A stretch of DNA of 64,000 bases from Streptomyces griseocarneus (GTDB taxonomy: Bacteria > Actinomycetota > Actinomycetes > Streptomycetales > Streptomycetaceae): positions 124,001 to 188,000 of the forward strand of contig PENC01000003.1 in assembly GCA_003674045.1 (NCBI GenBank), given 5' to 3'. Within the stretch, counting starts at the first letter, position 1; every line of letters begins with the position of its first letter. Positions 53,066 to 61,584 of the stretch are shown one piece after another. The notes under the pieces are model-generated. The model saw nothing but the letters and a program-made list of their open reading frames with translations, had not been told where the DNA came from and searched no databases. A program made the position numbers and the translations under genes.

Positions 53066-53695
53066 TCAGTCCTTGCGGAAGCACTGGATGTACGCGTCCC
53101 CGCTCGTGCCGTACGTGTACTCCGTCGTGTCGTACGCCACGTACGGGTGCCGCTCGACGCGGACGCTGCGGAAGTGGGAGACGTACTGCCAGCGCAGCTC
53201 CGGCTTCGTGCTGAAGAACGGGACGAAGACGCCCCCGGGGCGCAGGACGCGGAGCACCTCCGGCATGGTCCTGGCCCACAGGTCCTTGTCCATCCAGACG
53301 TCCATGTCGAGGGCGGGGTCGAAGAACATGCCGTCGACGCTTTCGGACGGCAGCGCGAAGATCCGCTCGAAGAAGTCGCCCCGCTCGATGGCCAGGCTGC
53401 CGGGCAGGCCGGGGTTGCGGGTGCGGAAGAGCTCCTCGACCTCGCCGAAGAGCTCCAGGACGGTGTGGCGGCGCGTGACCGGGTTCCGGGCGATGCGCAG
53501 GGCCGACAGACCGAGGCCCAGGCCCACCTCGTAGAACTCGTGCCCGTACTCGCACAGCATGTCCGCGCTCGCCCACATCAGGTCCCGTTCCCAGGCCTGC
53601 ATGGCCTGTTCACCGCCGATGCTCAGGGTCACCTCGCCGTTCTTCTCGACGAGTTCGATCTCGGGCTTGGCCGTGTTCTCCATGGTGTTCTCCAT
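53066..53695 (-). CDS. SAM methyltransferase resembling guanidino-N-methyltransferases
   Basis: 209 residues. QAMQAWERDLMWASADMLCEYGHEFYEVGLGLGLSALRIARNP resembles the start and SAM-binding loop of guanidinoacetate methyltransferase-type enzymes; MFFDPALDMDVWMDKDLW and LRPGGVFVPFF follow. In a blasticidin-like pathway it could methylate the guanidine of beta-arginine (compare BlsL). The N-terminus is MENTMENT from a 12-bp repeat; the start is the first of the two ATGs. Last gene of the minus-strand run. Confidence 0.78.
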   Translation of the reverse strand: MENTMENTAKPEIELVEKNGEVTLSIGGEQAMQAWERDLMWASADMLCEYGHEFYEVGLGLGLSALRIARNPVTRRHTVLELFGEVEELFRTRNPGLPGSLAIERGDFFERIFALPSESVDGMFFDPALDMDVWMDKDLWARTMPEVLRVLRPGGVFVPFFSTKPELRWQYVSHFRSVRVERHPYVAYDTTEYTYGTSGDAYIQCFRKD

Positions 53696-53733
53696 GCGGT
53701 GAGAGGGGAGCCGGGGTGGCGCGGGGGCGTGCC

Positions 53734-55608
53734 TCACGTGCGGCGCGGGACGACCCCGAAGTGCCGCCTGGCCGTCGAGACGGCCAGGTCCTGCACGGCG
53801 AAGACCGTGAAGTAGTACGCCTGCGGCGCGGTCCCGGCCGCGAACCGCACACGGAAGGACACGTCCCGGGGCTCCCCGGCCGTGCCCTTGACCTTCACGG
53901 TGGCGGGTTCGACGGCACAGTCCCCGCGCAGGTACGTCGGGACGAACAGGCCCAGCCGCACGGGCCCGGACCGGGCGGCGGTGAGCGCGGCGCGGACCTC
54001 CAGCACGCCGCCCTGCGCGACCTCGTCGGCGGCGTACGCCAGCAGCGCCGGGGCGTCCGGGACGCGGAAGGTGATGTCACCGCAGCGCATGCACACCGCG
54101 CAGGTCGTGTCCAGCACGTGCGGCAGCAGCCCGCGCCGGGTGAACTCCTGCGCCGGACGCCCGCAATGACAGGTGACCTCGTCCACGCGCGGATCGAGGA
54201 AGCTCCGGTCGCCGAAGTGCGCCGGGTAGTTCATCACCTCGTCCTCCGGGTTCCCCGCGACCTGTTCCGCGATCGTGTGGTCGAGGGACTGGAGGTCCGC
54301 CGTGAGCGAGGAACGGATCTCGTCGGCCGACTGGTCGGCCAGGTGGGTGGGGCGGGCCACCCACAGGTCCACCTTGCGCGCGAGCCTGGCCAGCCGGGGC
54401 CGCAGGGCGTGGTGATGCGGGAGCAGATCCGAGGCGAGCAGGGCGGTGAGCCTGCGCCCGACGGTCAGGAGCAGCGGATCGGGCCGGTGGTCGGACGGTC
54501 CCGGCGCCGCGGGGGTCCGCCCCGGGTCGTCCGCCATGCCGAAGCGCATGAACGCCGGGTACGGGTGGGAGCCCGCCAGGGTCGCGTTGAGGGTGTCGAC
54601 GGAGTCCGCGCCCGTGAGCGCGGCACGCATCCACGCGACGTTCTCGGGCCGGTCGGAGTCGTGGACGGAGACGGCCGAGACGACCGTGCGCGCGGGCCCG
54701 TCCAGGGCGTTGAGCAGCAGCTGGTACTTGGGGTCGTACAGCGCCAGATCGGCGAGCGGCCCGCTGTTGCAGGCGCTGAGCACCACCTCCACGGCCTCGA
54801 CGCGGTCGAGGGGGACCAGCTTGTCCTCGGGCTTGTAGCACGGCAGCCCGTACGCGCAGCGCGGGCCGAGCAGCCCGGGCACGGCGGGCACGGCCGGGTT
54901 CAGGCCGCAGAGGGTGAACTCGCCGAGATTGACGCTGTCGTCCTTGCCGTGCCCCTGGAACACCACGCTGCGCCACCGGGTGCCGAGGATCTCCGCCTGG
55001 ATGTCCGCCCGTTCGAAGTCCCGGTCGTCGAAGACCCGCACACCCGGCAGCCGGGGCGGCCGGTCCGTGTCGGTGAACAGGCCCAGCGCCTCGACGGACG
55101 CGCCGGGCCGGGCGTACTGCTTGGCCACGTTCCAGGCCACCGAGACGCCGTCCCGGCCGCTCAGCAGCGTCAGCGCCCGGTCCCCGCTCCGGTACGAGGC
55201 CAGCAACAGCGCCCGTACGGGGGAGAGGGCGAGCCGCTCGTACCGGCCGACGAGCAGCAGTGTGCCGGGGTGCCGGTCGCGGAACCCCGTGCCGTCGCCC
55301 AGGTCCGCCTCGTCCAGCCACCGGCGGGCGAGCGGGCGGGCCAGCCGTGCCACGCCCTCGGGAAGTTCGTCCGCGCCCAGCACGACACCGAGGTCCAGCG
55401 GTTCCGGGGCGCGGACGGCGTCGTACAGGCCGTCCGCCGCGGCCACGCCGCGCTCCAGGTCGGCGCGGCCGCCGACCAGGACGGGCACGGGTGCCCCGGC
55501 CGGGTCCACGAGGAACTTCTCGACCGCCGCGGGGAACTCGGCGAGGCCGACGGGACGGAAGAGCGCCGCGGTCGGCCGCTGCTGCGCTCCGGTGACGACT
55601 GGCTTCAT
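53734..55608 (-). CDS. CHAT-like (caspase-fold) protein with C-terminal zinc ribbon
   Basis: 624 residues. His in VVFQGHGKDD (about residue 218) and Cys in VVLSACNSGPLADLAL (about residue 276) form the expected CHAT His-Cys dyad. Two Cys pairs, CHCGRP (about 479) and CAVCMRCG (about 499-505), suggest a zinc ribbon, followed by a beta-rich C-terminus. Probable cysteine protease or a catalytically related regulator. Sits inside the nucleoside gene run, between the exporter and methyltransferase, without an obvious biosynthetic job. Start ATG 55608 with GAGG upstream; ATG 55623 possible. Confidence 0.78.
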   Translation of the reverse strand: MKPVVTGAQQRPTAALFRPVGLAEFPAAVEKFLVDPAGAPVPVLVGGRADLERGVAAADGLYDAVRAPEPLDLGVVLGADELPEGVARLARPLARRWLDEADLGDGTGFRDRHPGTLLLVGRYERLALSPVRALLLASYRSGDRALTLLSGRDGVSVAWNVAKQYARPGASVEALGLFTDTDRPPRLPGVRVFDDRDFERADIQAEILGTRWRSVVFQGHGKDDSVNLGEFTLCGLNPAVPAVPGLLGPRCAYGLPCYKPEDKLVPLDRVEAVEVVLSACNSGPLADLALYDPKYQLLLNALDGPARTVVSAVSVHDSDRPENVAWMRAALTGADSVDTLNATLAGSHPYPAFMRFGMADDPGRTPAAPGPSDHRPDPLLLTVGRRLTALLASDLLPHHHALRPRLARLARKVDLWVARPTHLADQSADEIRSSLTADLQSLDHTIAEQVAGNPEDEVMNYPAHFGDRSFLDPRVDEVTCHCGRPAQEFTRRGLLPHVLDTTCAVCMRCGDITFRVPDAPALLAYAADEVAQGGVLEVRAALTAARSGPVRLGLFVPTYLRGDCAVEPATVKVKGTAGEPRDVSFRVRFAAGTAPQAYYFTVFAVQDLAVSTARRHFGVVPRRT

Positions 55609-55678
55609 GGCGGGGTACCTCATCACTGCTCGCACTGATCCGATACGGGAGAAGAACGGTGGGGCCGTACGGGCCCCG

Positions 55679-56896
55679 TCATGCCGCGCACTGGACGGCC
55701 ACCTCCTGGCCGCGGCCCAGCAGCCCGCGGCAGAGGAACGCCAGGGCGGCCCCGGCCAGGGCCACGCCGGTGGCCACCGCGAACACCCCGTGCGGCCCGG
55801 CCCGGTCCATCAGCAGGCCACCGGTCTGCTGGCCCACGGCGTCGCCCACGACGCTCGCCAGCGAGGCCCAGGTGAACGCCTCCGTCAGCAGCCGGCCGTC
55901 CGCCACCGTGCTGACCAGCTTCATCTCGCTCGCGGACACCAGCGCGATGGGCGCGCCGCCCACCGCCAGCGCCACCGCCAGCGTCGGTCGCGAGGTCGCC
56001 AGCAGCGGCAGCGCCGTCCCCACGGCGTACGCGAGGACCAGCCGGGGGAACCGCCGGTGCGCCGCCACCTCGGACTGCGACCGTCCCAGCCACAGCCCGC
56101 CGACCGCGCTGCCCACCCCCCAGCAGGCATAGACCACACCGGTGCCGCCGGGCGTCCCGTGCTCGGCGACGAACGCCGGAATCGCCAGCGTCATCAGCCC
56201 GATGGGCACCGCGCACACGGCCATCACCACCGTGAGCGCCAGCAGCGCGGGCGACCGGAGCGGGCCCAGCAGCCCGGATCGCGCACCCCTGTCCACACCG
56301 TCCCCCGCGGGGAGCGGCGTGAGCGCCAGCCCCAGCGCGCCGACGCCGCCGACCACGGCCACGGCCGTCAGCGCCCGCCCGGCGGACCCGGAGAGCATCA
56401 GGGCGGCCAGCATCAGCGGCGCGCCGATCACCAGCACCTCGGTGAGCAGCGCCTCCCACAGGTAGGCCGTCTCGCGGTCCCCGTCGTCGAGCGGCAGCCG
56501 CGCCCACAGCGATCGCATGCAGGAGTTGGCCGGAGGCAGCGCGGCACCGGCCGCCGCGGCCGCCACCGGCTGAGCCCAGCCGTCCGGCCCGGCGCACCAG
56601 ACCAGCACCGCGAGCGCCGAGGGATACGCCAGCCCTGTGGCGACGAGCACCGGGCGCCTGCCCCTGCGGTCCGTGAGCCGGGCGACGAGCGGCCCGCCCA
56701 GCGCCATGCCCACCGTGTACAGGGCGGCCACCAGCCCGGCCCGCGCGTAGCCGCCGCCCTGCTCCCGGACCACCAGCACCACCGCCAGCGACATCAGGTA
56801 CACCGGCAGCCTGGCCACCACGCTCCACCAGGCCGGACCGGCCACATGACGGCGTGTGAGCAGGACGAGGAACCGGCGGGGCAGCCCGTTGGTCAC
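55679..56896 (-). CDS. MFS transporter of the nucleoside cluster
   Basis: 405 residues, about 12 membrane segments; ARLTDRRGRRPVLVATG in loop 2-3. Probable drug efflux. It lies 49 nt after the ATP-grasp gene on the same strand. Candidate exporter and self-resistance protein for the cluster product. Confidence 0.83.
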   Translation of the reverse strand: MTNGLPRRFLVLLTRRHVAGPAWWSVVARLPVYLMSLAVVLVVREQGGGYARAGLVAALYTVGMALGGPLVARLTDRRGRRPVLVATGLAYPSALAVLVWCAGPDGWAQPVAAAAAGAALPPANSCMRSLWARLPLDDGDRETAYLWEALLTEVLVIGAPLMLAALMLSGSAGRALTAVAVVGGVGALGLALTPLPAGDGVDRGARSGLLGPLRSPALLALTVVMAVCAVPIGLMTLAIPAFVAEHGTPGGTGVVYACWGVGSAVGGLWLGRSQSEVAAHRRFPRLVLAYAVGTALPLLATSRPTLAVALAVGGAPIALVSASEMKLVSTVADGRLLTEAFTWASLASVVGDAVGQQTGGLLMDRAGPHGVFAVATGVALAGAALAFLCRGLLGRGQEVAVQCAA

Positions 56897-56945
56897 GGTC
56901 GGGGCCTTTCGTTCGATGGCCGGGCGGTACCGGAGGTGCGGGAGG

Positions 56946-58211
56946 TCAGCGGCGTACGGCGGTGGCCTCCTCCACGGCGCCGTCGTGCTCCGGGGCCGGA
57001 GCCACGTCGATCGTGAAGGCGTCGAGGACCGCGCGCATGCGGTCCTCCACCTCCCGGACCGAGGCTCCCGTCACATGGACGTACCCCGAGGCGTTGTGCG
57101 ACGCCCGGCGCGCCGTCACCGGATCGCCGACGCCCACTTTGAGAACGGCGTCGACGACCCCGGGGATGCGCAGCAGTTCCTCCCGGGAGGTGATGCCGCG
57201 CACCACGCCCGAGCCCGGCAGCGGGAGCAGCAGGTCGCCCGCGCAGCGGCGGGCCCCGTAGCGCAGGGGCGGGCGGCGGCCGAGGTAGACGTCCAGCGTG
57301 GCGCCGAACACGTCGAACCCGTAGGCGTGCCCGTGGTTGGCGGCGATCTCGCAACCGGCCATCCGGGCGCCGATCTCGCCCGCCCACACCTCCCCGTCGG
57401 CCTCGAAGAACTCCATGTGGAGATAGCCGTGGTCGAGGCCCATGCCGGTGGTGATGTGCTGGAGCAGTGTCCGCAGATCCACGGGAGGGCCCTCGCCGGT
57501 GGCCACGCTGATGTTGGCATTCATCGCGCCGTCGACGATGTCCAGCGGGCGGCACGGCATCGCGCTGGGCCAGGCGTCCAGGACCTCCCCGCCGTGGACG
57601 AGCGCGCACACCTCCCACTCGGTGCCGGTCAGGTACTCCTCCACCAGCCAGTCCCGGGCGCCGAAGTCGACACCGGCGAGGGCGGCGGGCCCGGTCAGCC
57701 GGAAGGTGTCCACGCACGCGAAGGAGTCGGCGGGCTTGAGCACCAGCGGCCAGCCGCACCCGGCGGCGAACCGCTCGACGTCCCCCGGGCCCGCCACGCG
57801 CGCGTACCGCGCGGTGCGCAGGCCGAGCTCCCGGAACCGGTCCTTCATGGCCGCCTTGTCCCGCACCCAGCACACCTGTCGCTCCGTCAGATGCGGCAGG
57901 CCCACGAGCCGCGCGAACCGCTGGGCGACGGCCTGCCGGGGCTCCGAGGGGTTGCAGAACCGGCCGGGGCGCACGGGCAGCCCGTCCGCCCACGCGGCGT
58001 AGCGCCGGGCCTCCTCCTCCAGCGGCACGCCCTCGCGCACCCAGAACGCGGGCAGGTGCGAGGTCTCCCGCAGATAGTCCTCCGCCAGGTCCTGGCGGAG
58101 CCCGGCGAAGCGCAGCAGGACGAGCCGGTCGGGCAGCGCGTGGGCCGCGTACCGGGTGAACGACGTGGCCCGGTCGTCGGCCATCAGCAGGACGGAGTCG
58201 TCCCCGCTCAC
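56946..58211 (-). CDS. ATP-grasp ligase
   Basis: 421 residues. ATP-grasp elements: WPLVLKPADSFACVDTFRL, DWLVEEYLTGTEWEVCALVHGGEV and EIGARMAGCEIAANHG (metal-binding end). Joins a carboxylate to an amine via an acyl phosphate. In context it could attach a beta-amino acid to the amino-sugar nucleoside. GTGA overlap with the DegT gene fixes the GTG start at 58211. Confidence 0.83.
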   Translation of the reverse strand: MSGDDSVLLMADDRATSFTRYAAHALPDRLVLLRFAGLRQDLAEDYLRETSHLPAFWVREGVPLEEEARRYAAWADGLPVRPGRFCNPSEPRQAVAQRFARLVGLPHLTERQVCWVRDKAAMKDRFRELGLRTARYARVAGPGDVERFAAGCGWPLVLKPADSFACVDTFRLTGPAALAGVDFGARDWLVEEYLTGTEWEVCALVHGGEVLDAWPSAMPCRPLDIVDGAMNANISVATGEGPPVDLRTLLQHITTGMGLDHGYLHMEFFEADGEVWAGEIGARMAGCEIAANHGHAYGFDVFGATLDVYLGRRPPLRYGARRCAGDLLLPLPGSGVVRGITSREELLRIPGVVDAVLKVGVGDPVTARRASHNASGYVHVTGASVREVEDRMRAVLDAFTIDVAPAPEHDGAVEEATAVRR

Positions 58212-59386
58212 ACGGCCTCCAGGAGCTGACGCAGGGTCTTGACCGCCAGGGCCTGCTCCTGTGCGGAGAGCTCCGGGGACAGCGGTACGCACAGGGTGCG
58301 CCCCAGCAGGTCGCGGGTCCGGGCGAAGCCGTCACGGCTGAGCGCGAGGGGCCCGTCGGGGGCGAGGTTCCAGGGGAATCCGTCGCCGTAGAGGGATCTG
58401 CGGCCGGTGAGCACGGGATGCTCCGGCAACAGGTACTTGTCGAGCGTCCAGGAGGCGATGCCGTGCGCGGTGAGCGCGGCCACCGCCGCGTCACGCAGCT
58501 CCCGGCTCTCCCAGCGGAACCGCAGGCTGGTCTTCACGTCCCCGGCGGCGCGCGGCAGGACGCGCACGTCCGTACGGGCGGGCACGGCCTCCATGGCCAG
58601 ACGGTGGTGCCGCTCCAGCCCGGCGAGCAGCTCGTCCAGGTGCCGGAACTGCTGGAGCTGGATGGCGGCGACGCCCTCGCTGGTGACGAGGTTCTCCCCG
58701 TAGTGGGCGTCCTGGCGCCACGTCGGATAGCGGCCGGGCACCCGGGCCGAGCCGTGGTCGTGGTAACTGCGCATCCTCGCCCAGACGTCGGGGTCGCCGG
58801 TGACGAGCAGCCCGCCCTCGCCCGAGGTGAGCACCTTGTTGTGGTGGAAGCTGAAGGCCCCGGCGTAGCCCGCAGTCCCGGCGTGCCTGCCGTCGGGCAG
58901 CACCGCTCCCAGCGCCTGGGCACAGTCCTCGACGACGTACGGGACGCCGTCCGGCAGCGGTGCCGTCGTCCCCTCCATATGGGCGACGATCACCCGCTCG
59001 GTGCCGGGCGGCAGCAGGGCCGGGTCCAGGGACAGGGAGTCGTCGACGTCGACGAGCACCGGCACCAGCCCGCTGGAGAGGACCGCGCCCGCCACGGCCA
59101 CGAAGGTGACGGCCGGGATGTGGACGAGGTCACCGGCGCGCGGGCACGTGGAGATCAGCGCGAGCCGCAGGGCCTCCGTGCAGTTGTGCACCGCCAGGAC
59201 GTGCGGGGAGCCCAGGCGTCCGGCCGCGTGGCGCTCCAGCCGGGAGGCGACGCTCTCGTCCTCCGTCTGGTAACGGAACAGCACGCCGTGCCCGACGGCC
59301 TCGCGCAGCTCGTGCAGGTCCGACCAGTCGAGGTAGTTGGCCCCGTAGGGCAGAAACCGCTGTCCGAGGCGCTTGTCGAGGGTCAT
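58208..59386 (-). CDS. DegT/DnrJ/StrS-family PLP aminotransferase
   Basis: 392 residues. PLP lysine in FSFHHNKVLTSGEGG (about residue 186); PYGANYLDWSDLHELREAV and VHNCTEALRLAL fit the sugar aminotransferase family. Should transaminate a keto-sugar; in a blasticidin-like pathway this would be at C-4' (compare BlsH). ATGA overlap with the aminomutase gene. Confidence 0.88.
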   Translation of the reverse strand: MTLDKRLGQRFLPYGANYLDWSDLHELREAVGHGVLFRYQTEDESVASRLERHAAGRLGSPHVLAVHNCTEALRLALISTCPRAGDLVHIPAVTFVAVAGAVLSSGLVPVLVDVDDSLSLDPALLPPGTERVIVAHMEGTTAPLPDGVPYVVEDCAQALGAVLPDGRHAGTAGYAGAFSFHHNKVLTSGEGGLLVTGDPDVWARMRSYHDHGSARVPGRYPTWRQDAHYGENLVTSEGVAAIQLQQFRHLDELLAGLERHHRLAMEAVPARTDVRVLPRAAGDVKTSLRFRWESRELRDAAVAALTAHGIASWTLDKYLLPEHPVLTGRRSLYGDGFPWNLAPDGPLALSRDGFARTRDLLGRTLCVPLSPELSAQEQALAVKTLRQLLEAV

Positions 59387-60546
59387 CGCGCATCAGGCTC
59401 CGTGATCGGGAGAGTGGTGGGGTCGAGGACCAGCGTCCGGCCCTCGTGATTGCGCAGCAGCAGGCCGTCGGGCGTGCGGGTGGCGTACGGCCGTGCGAGC
59501 GGGATCTTGCCGATCCGCGTGGTCAGGACGTACTGCGGCACCCCGAATCCGGTGATGTGGCCCTGCAGGCCCTCCATGATCTCCAGGCCCTTCTCCACGG
59601 AGGTCATGAAGTGCGAGACGCCGGTGACGTTGTCGCAGTGGTAGAGGTAGTACGGCCGGACCCGGATCCGCAGCAGCCCGGTCATCAGGGCGCGCATCGT
59701 GGCGATGTCGTCGTTGACGCCGCGCAGCAGCACGGTCTGGTTGCCCACGGGGATGCCGTGCCGCAGCAGGCGGTCCACCGCCGCGGCGGCCTCCCCGGTG
59801 AGCTCCTTGGGGTGGTTGAAGTGCGTGTTCAGCCACACCGGGTGATAGCGGGCGAGCATCGCGCACAGCTCGTCGGTGACGCGCTGCGGCAGGAGCACCG
59901 GGAAGCGGCTGCCGATGCGGACGATCTCCACGCTCGGGATCGCCCGCAGCGCCGCGACGATCTCCTCCAGCTTGCCGTCCCGGTACGACAGCGGATCGCC
60001 GCCCGTGAGCAGCACGTCCCGGATCTCCGGGTGGCCGGCGATGTAGCGCAGGTCCTCCGTGTAGTCCCCGCCCTCGTCGTCGCGGAAGTAGGTGCCGTCG
60101 AGGTCGGTGGTGTGGAACTTGCGGGTGCAGTGGCGGCAGTAGACCGGGCATGCCTCGGTGACCAGCAGGACGACCCGGTCCCGGTACTTGTGCACCACCC
60201 GGTTGGTCCGGCGGTAGTGCGTGTCCCCGACCGGGTCGACCTCGGCCCCGGGGAACTCGGCCAGCTCGCCCGGCGCGGGCACGGCCTGCTGCCGCACGGG
60301 GCAGCGGGGATCGTCGGGATCCATCAGCGACGCGTAGTACGGGGTGATGCTCCAGCGGTACTTCCCGGCCGCCCCGGCGATGGCCTTCTCCTCGTCGGGG
60401 CTGAGCCGGATCCACTGCCGTGCCTTCTCCACGGTGGTGATGCGCCTGCGCATGTGCCAGCGCCAGTCGTCCCACTCCGCCGCGGGGACGCGGGGGCGGA
60501 AACCGGCGGGGTCGGCTGCGCCGGGTGTGCCGGACATGGCGGACAT
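59383..60546 (-). CDS. Lysine/arginine 2,3-aminomutase-family radical SAM enzyme
   Basis: 387 residues. [4Fe-4S] motif CPVYCRHC (about residues 132-139), SAM/PLP features GGDPLSYRDG and PLP lysine in TTRIGKIPL. The first of two Asp residues that bind the lysine epsilon-amino group in KAM is kept (YHCDNVTG); the second lies where KAM has VDAPGGGGK and is here TT. This suggests a substrate other than lysine, such as arginine. Start ATG 60546 with TGGAG 6 nt upstream; a longer GTG-started form (60594) lacks a site. Confidence 0.87.
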   Translation of the reverse strand: MSAMSGTPGAADPAGFRPRVPAAEWDDWRWHMRRRITTVEKARQWIRLSPDEEKAIAGAAGKYRWSITPYYASLMDPDDPRCPVRQQAVPAPGELAEFPGAEVDPVGDTHYRRTNRVVHKYRDRVVLLVTEACPVYCRHCTRKFHTTDLDGTYFRDDEGGDYTEDLRYIAGHPEIRDVLLTGGDPLSYRDGKLEEIVAALRAIPSVEIVRIGSRFPVLLPQRVTDELCAMLARYHPVWLNTHFNHPKELTGEAAAAVDRLLRHGIPVGNQTVLLRGVNDDIATMRALMTGLLRIRVRPYYLYHCDNVTGVSHFMTSVEKGLEIMEGLQGHITGFGVPQYVLTTRIGKIPLARPYATRTPDGLLLRNHEGRTLVLDPTTLPITEPDAR

Positions 60547-60593
60547 GGCGGCTCCAGGGTCGGGCGAACGGGCCGGACAATCGGGGTCGTTCA

Positions 60594-60635
60594 CGGCAGG
60601 GCACTTCGCGGCAGGGCACTTCAGCGGGGCACTTC
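60594..60635. repeat. Short tandem repeats upstream of the aminomutase gene
   Basis: CGGCAGGGCACTTC at 60594-60607 and 60609-60622, then GCGGGGCACTTC at 60624-60635 (15-bp period). They cover the end of one gene and the leader of the next; three close, directly repeated units could be a regulator binding array. Confidence 0.55.
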
Positions 60636-61584
60636 ACAACGGGGCCAGCGAGAGCTGGCGCAGGGTGCGGGCCACGCGCTGGGCACCGCGCAGGTCGTCG
60701 AGGGCCGGGTCGAGCCGCTCCCACATCCGGCCGTCGGCGCCGCCCGGTGCCGCCCGCGCACGGACGCCCTCTGCTGCTGACGGGATGTCAGCGATGTGCG
60801 ACAGGCGTACGGCCAGGTCCCGTTGGCCCTGCCCGAGCGGAGGGAGGAGGGCCAGCGGCGAGTGCCGGGCGTGCGCGAGGGTGAGAACGCTCAGCACGGG
60901 GGAGGCGAGGAACAGCTCGGACGACGCGTGCAGCGCGTCCACGTCCACGTCGGCGGCCCGCGCCGACCGCACACCGTCGCGGCAGCCGCCGAGCGCGCGG
61001 CGCACGACGTCGAGCCCGGTGTCGCACACCACCGCACAGTGCCCGGTGCGGCGCACCGCCTCCCGTACCAGCGCGGGCAGCGCACCCGACAGGAAGGCTT
61101 CCGCCTCCTCGTACGGCACGCCCCACAGGGACAGCAGCACCAGGGCCCCCGCGCGGTGCCGGCTCCGGGTCAGACGGGCGGGCGCGAGCGTGCCCGTGGG
61201 CCGCTCGTCGTCCTGCTCGTTCCCCTGCTCGTTCTTCTGTTCGTTCTTCCGTGTCGGCCATGGGCCGGGCAGCCAGCCGGGCCGGTGGCAGCGGCGCAGG
61301 GCGCCTTCGGGTGCCCCGGTGCCGTACCCGCCCGTATGGCCCGAGCGAAGGTGCACCACCGCGACGCCCAGCTCCAGCAGCCGCGCGGTGGCCGACACGT
61401 CGTCGCAGACCAGCGCGATGTCCGGCGGGCCCGCGTCCGGTGGCATCCGTGCCGTGCGGAGGCCGCCGAGGTGGACGCCGACGCGCCGGCGGGCCAGCAG
61501 GGAGTCGAGTTCGTCGTCGCGGGAGACCAGCAGCACGCGCCGGCGCGGCGCGCCGGTCCCGGCGCCGGGGATCAGTACCGCCAT
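60634..61584 (-). CDS. Glycosyltransferase-like protein (possibly a CGA-synthase-related partner)
   Basis: 316 residues. A Rossmann-like N-terminal part (RVLLVSRDDELDSLLARRRV; DIALVCDDVSATARLLELGVAVVHLRSG) suggests the GT-B fold, but no nucleotide-sugar motif is clear. A linker KNEQKNEQGNEQDDE splits it. The last 130 residues are helical. By position and fold it may be a non-catalytic partner of the CGA synthase at 62672. The ATG (61584) overlaps the radical SAM stop by 13 nt. Confidence 0.55.
   Translation of the reverse strand: MAVLIPGAGTGAPRRRVLLVSRDDELDSLLARRRVGVHLGGLRTARMPPDAGPPDIALVCDDVSATARLLELGVAVVHLRSGHTGGYGTGAPEGALRRCHRPGWLPGPWPTRKNEQKNEQGNEQDDERPTGTLAPARLTRSRHRAGALVLLSLWGVPYEEAEAFLSGALPALVREAVRRTGHCAVVCDTGLDVVRRALGGCRDGVRSARAADVDVDALHASSELFLASPVLSVLTLAHARHSPLALLPPLGQGQRDLAVRLSHIADIPSAAEGVRARAAPGGADGRMWERLDPALDDLRGAQRVARTLRQLSLAPL

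Noticed and set aside
60594..60635. CRISPR array
   Set aside because: Only three short units with no spacers; no Cas genes anywhere in the window.
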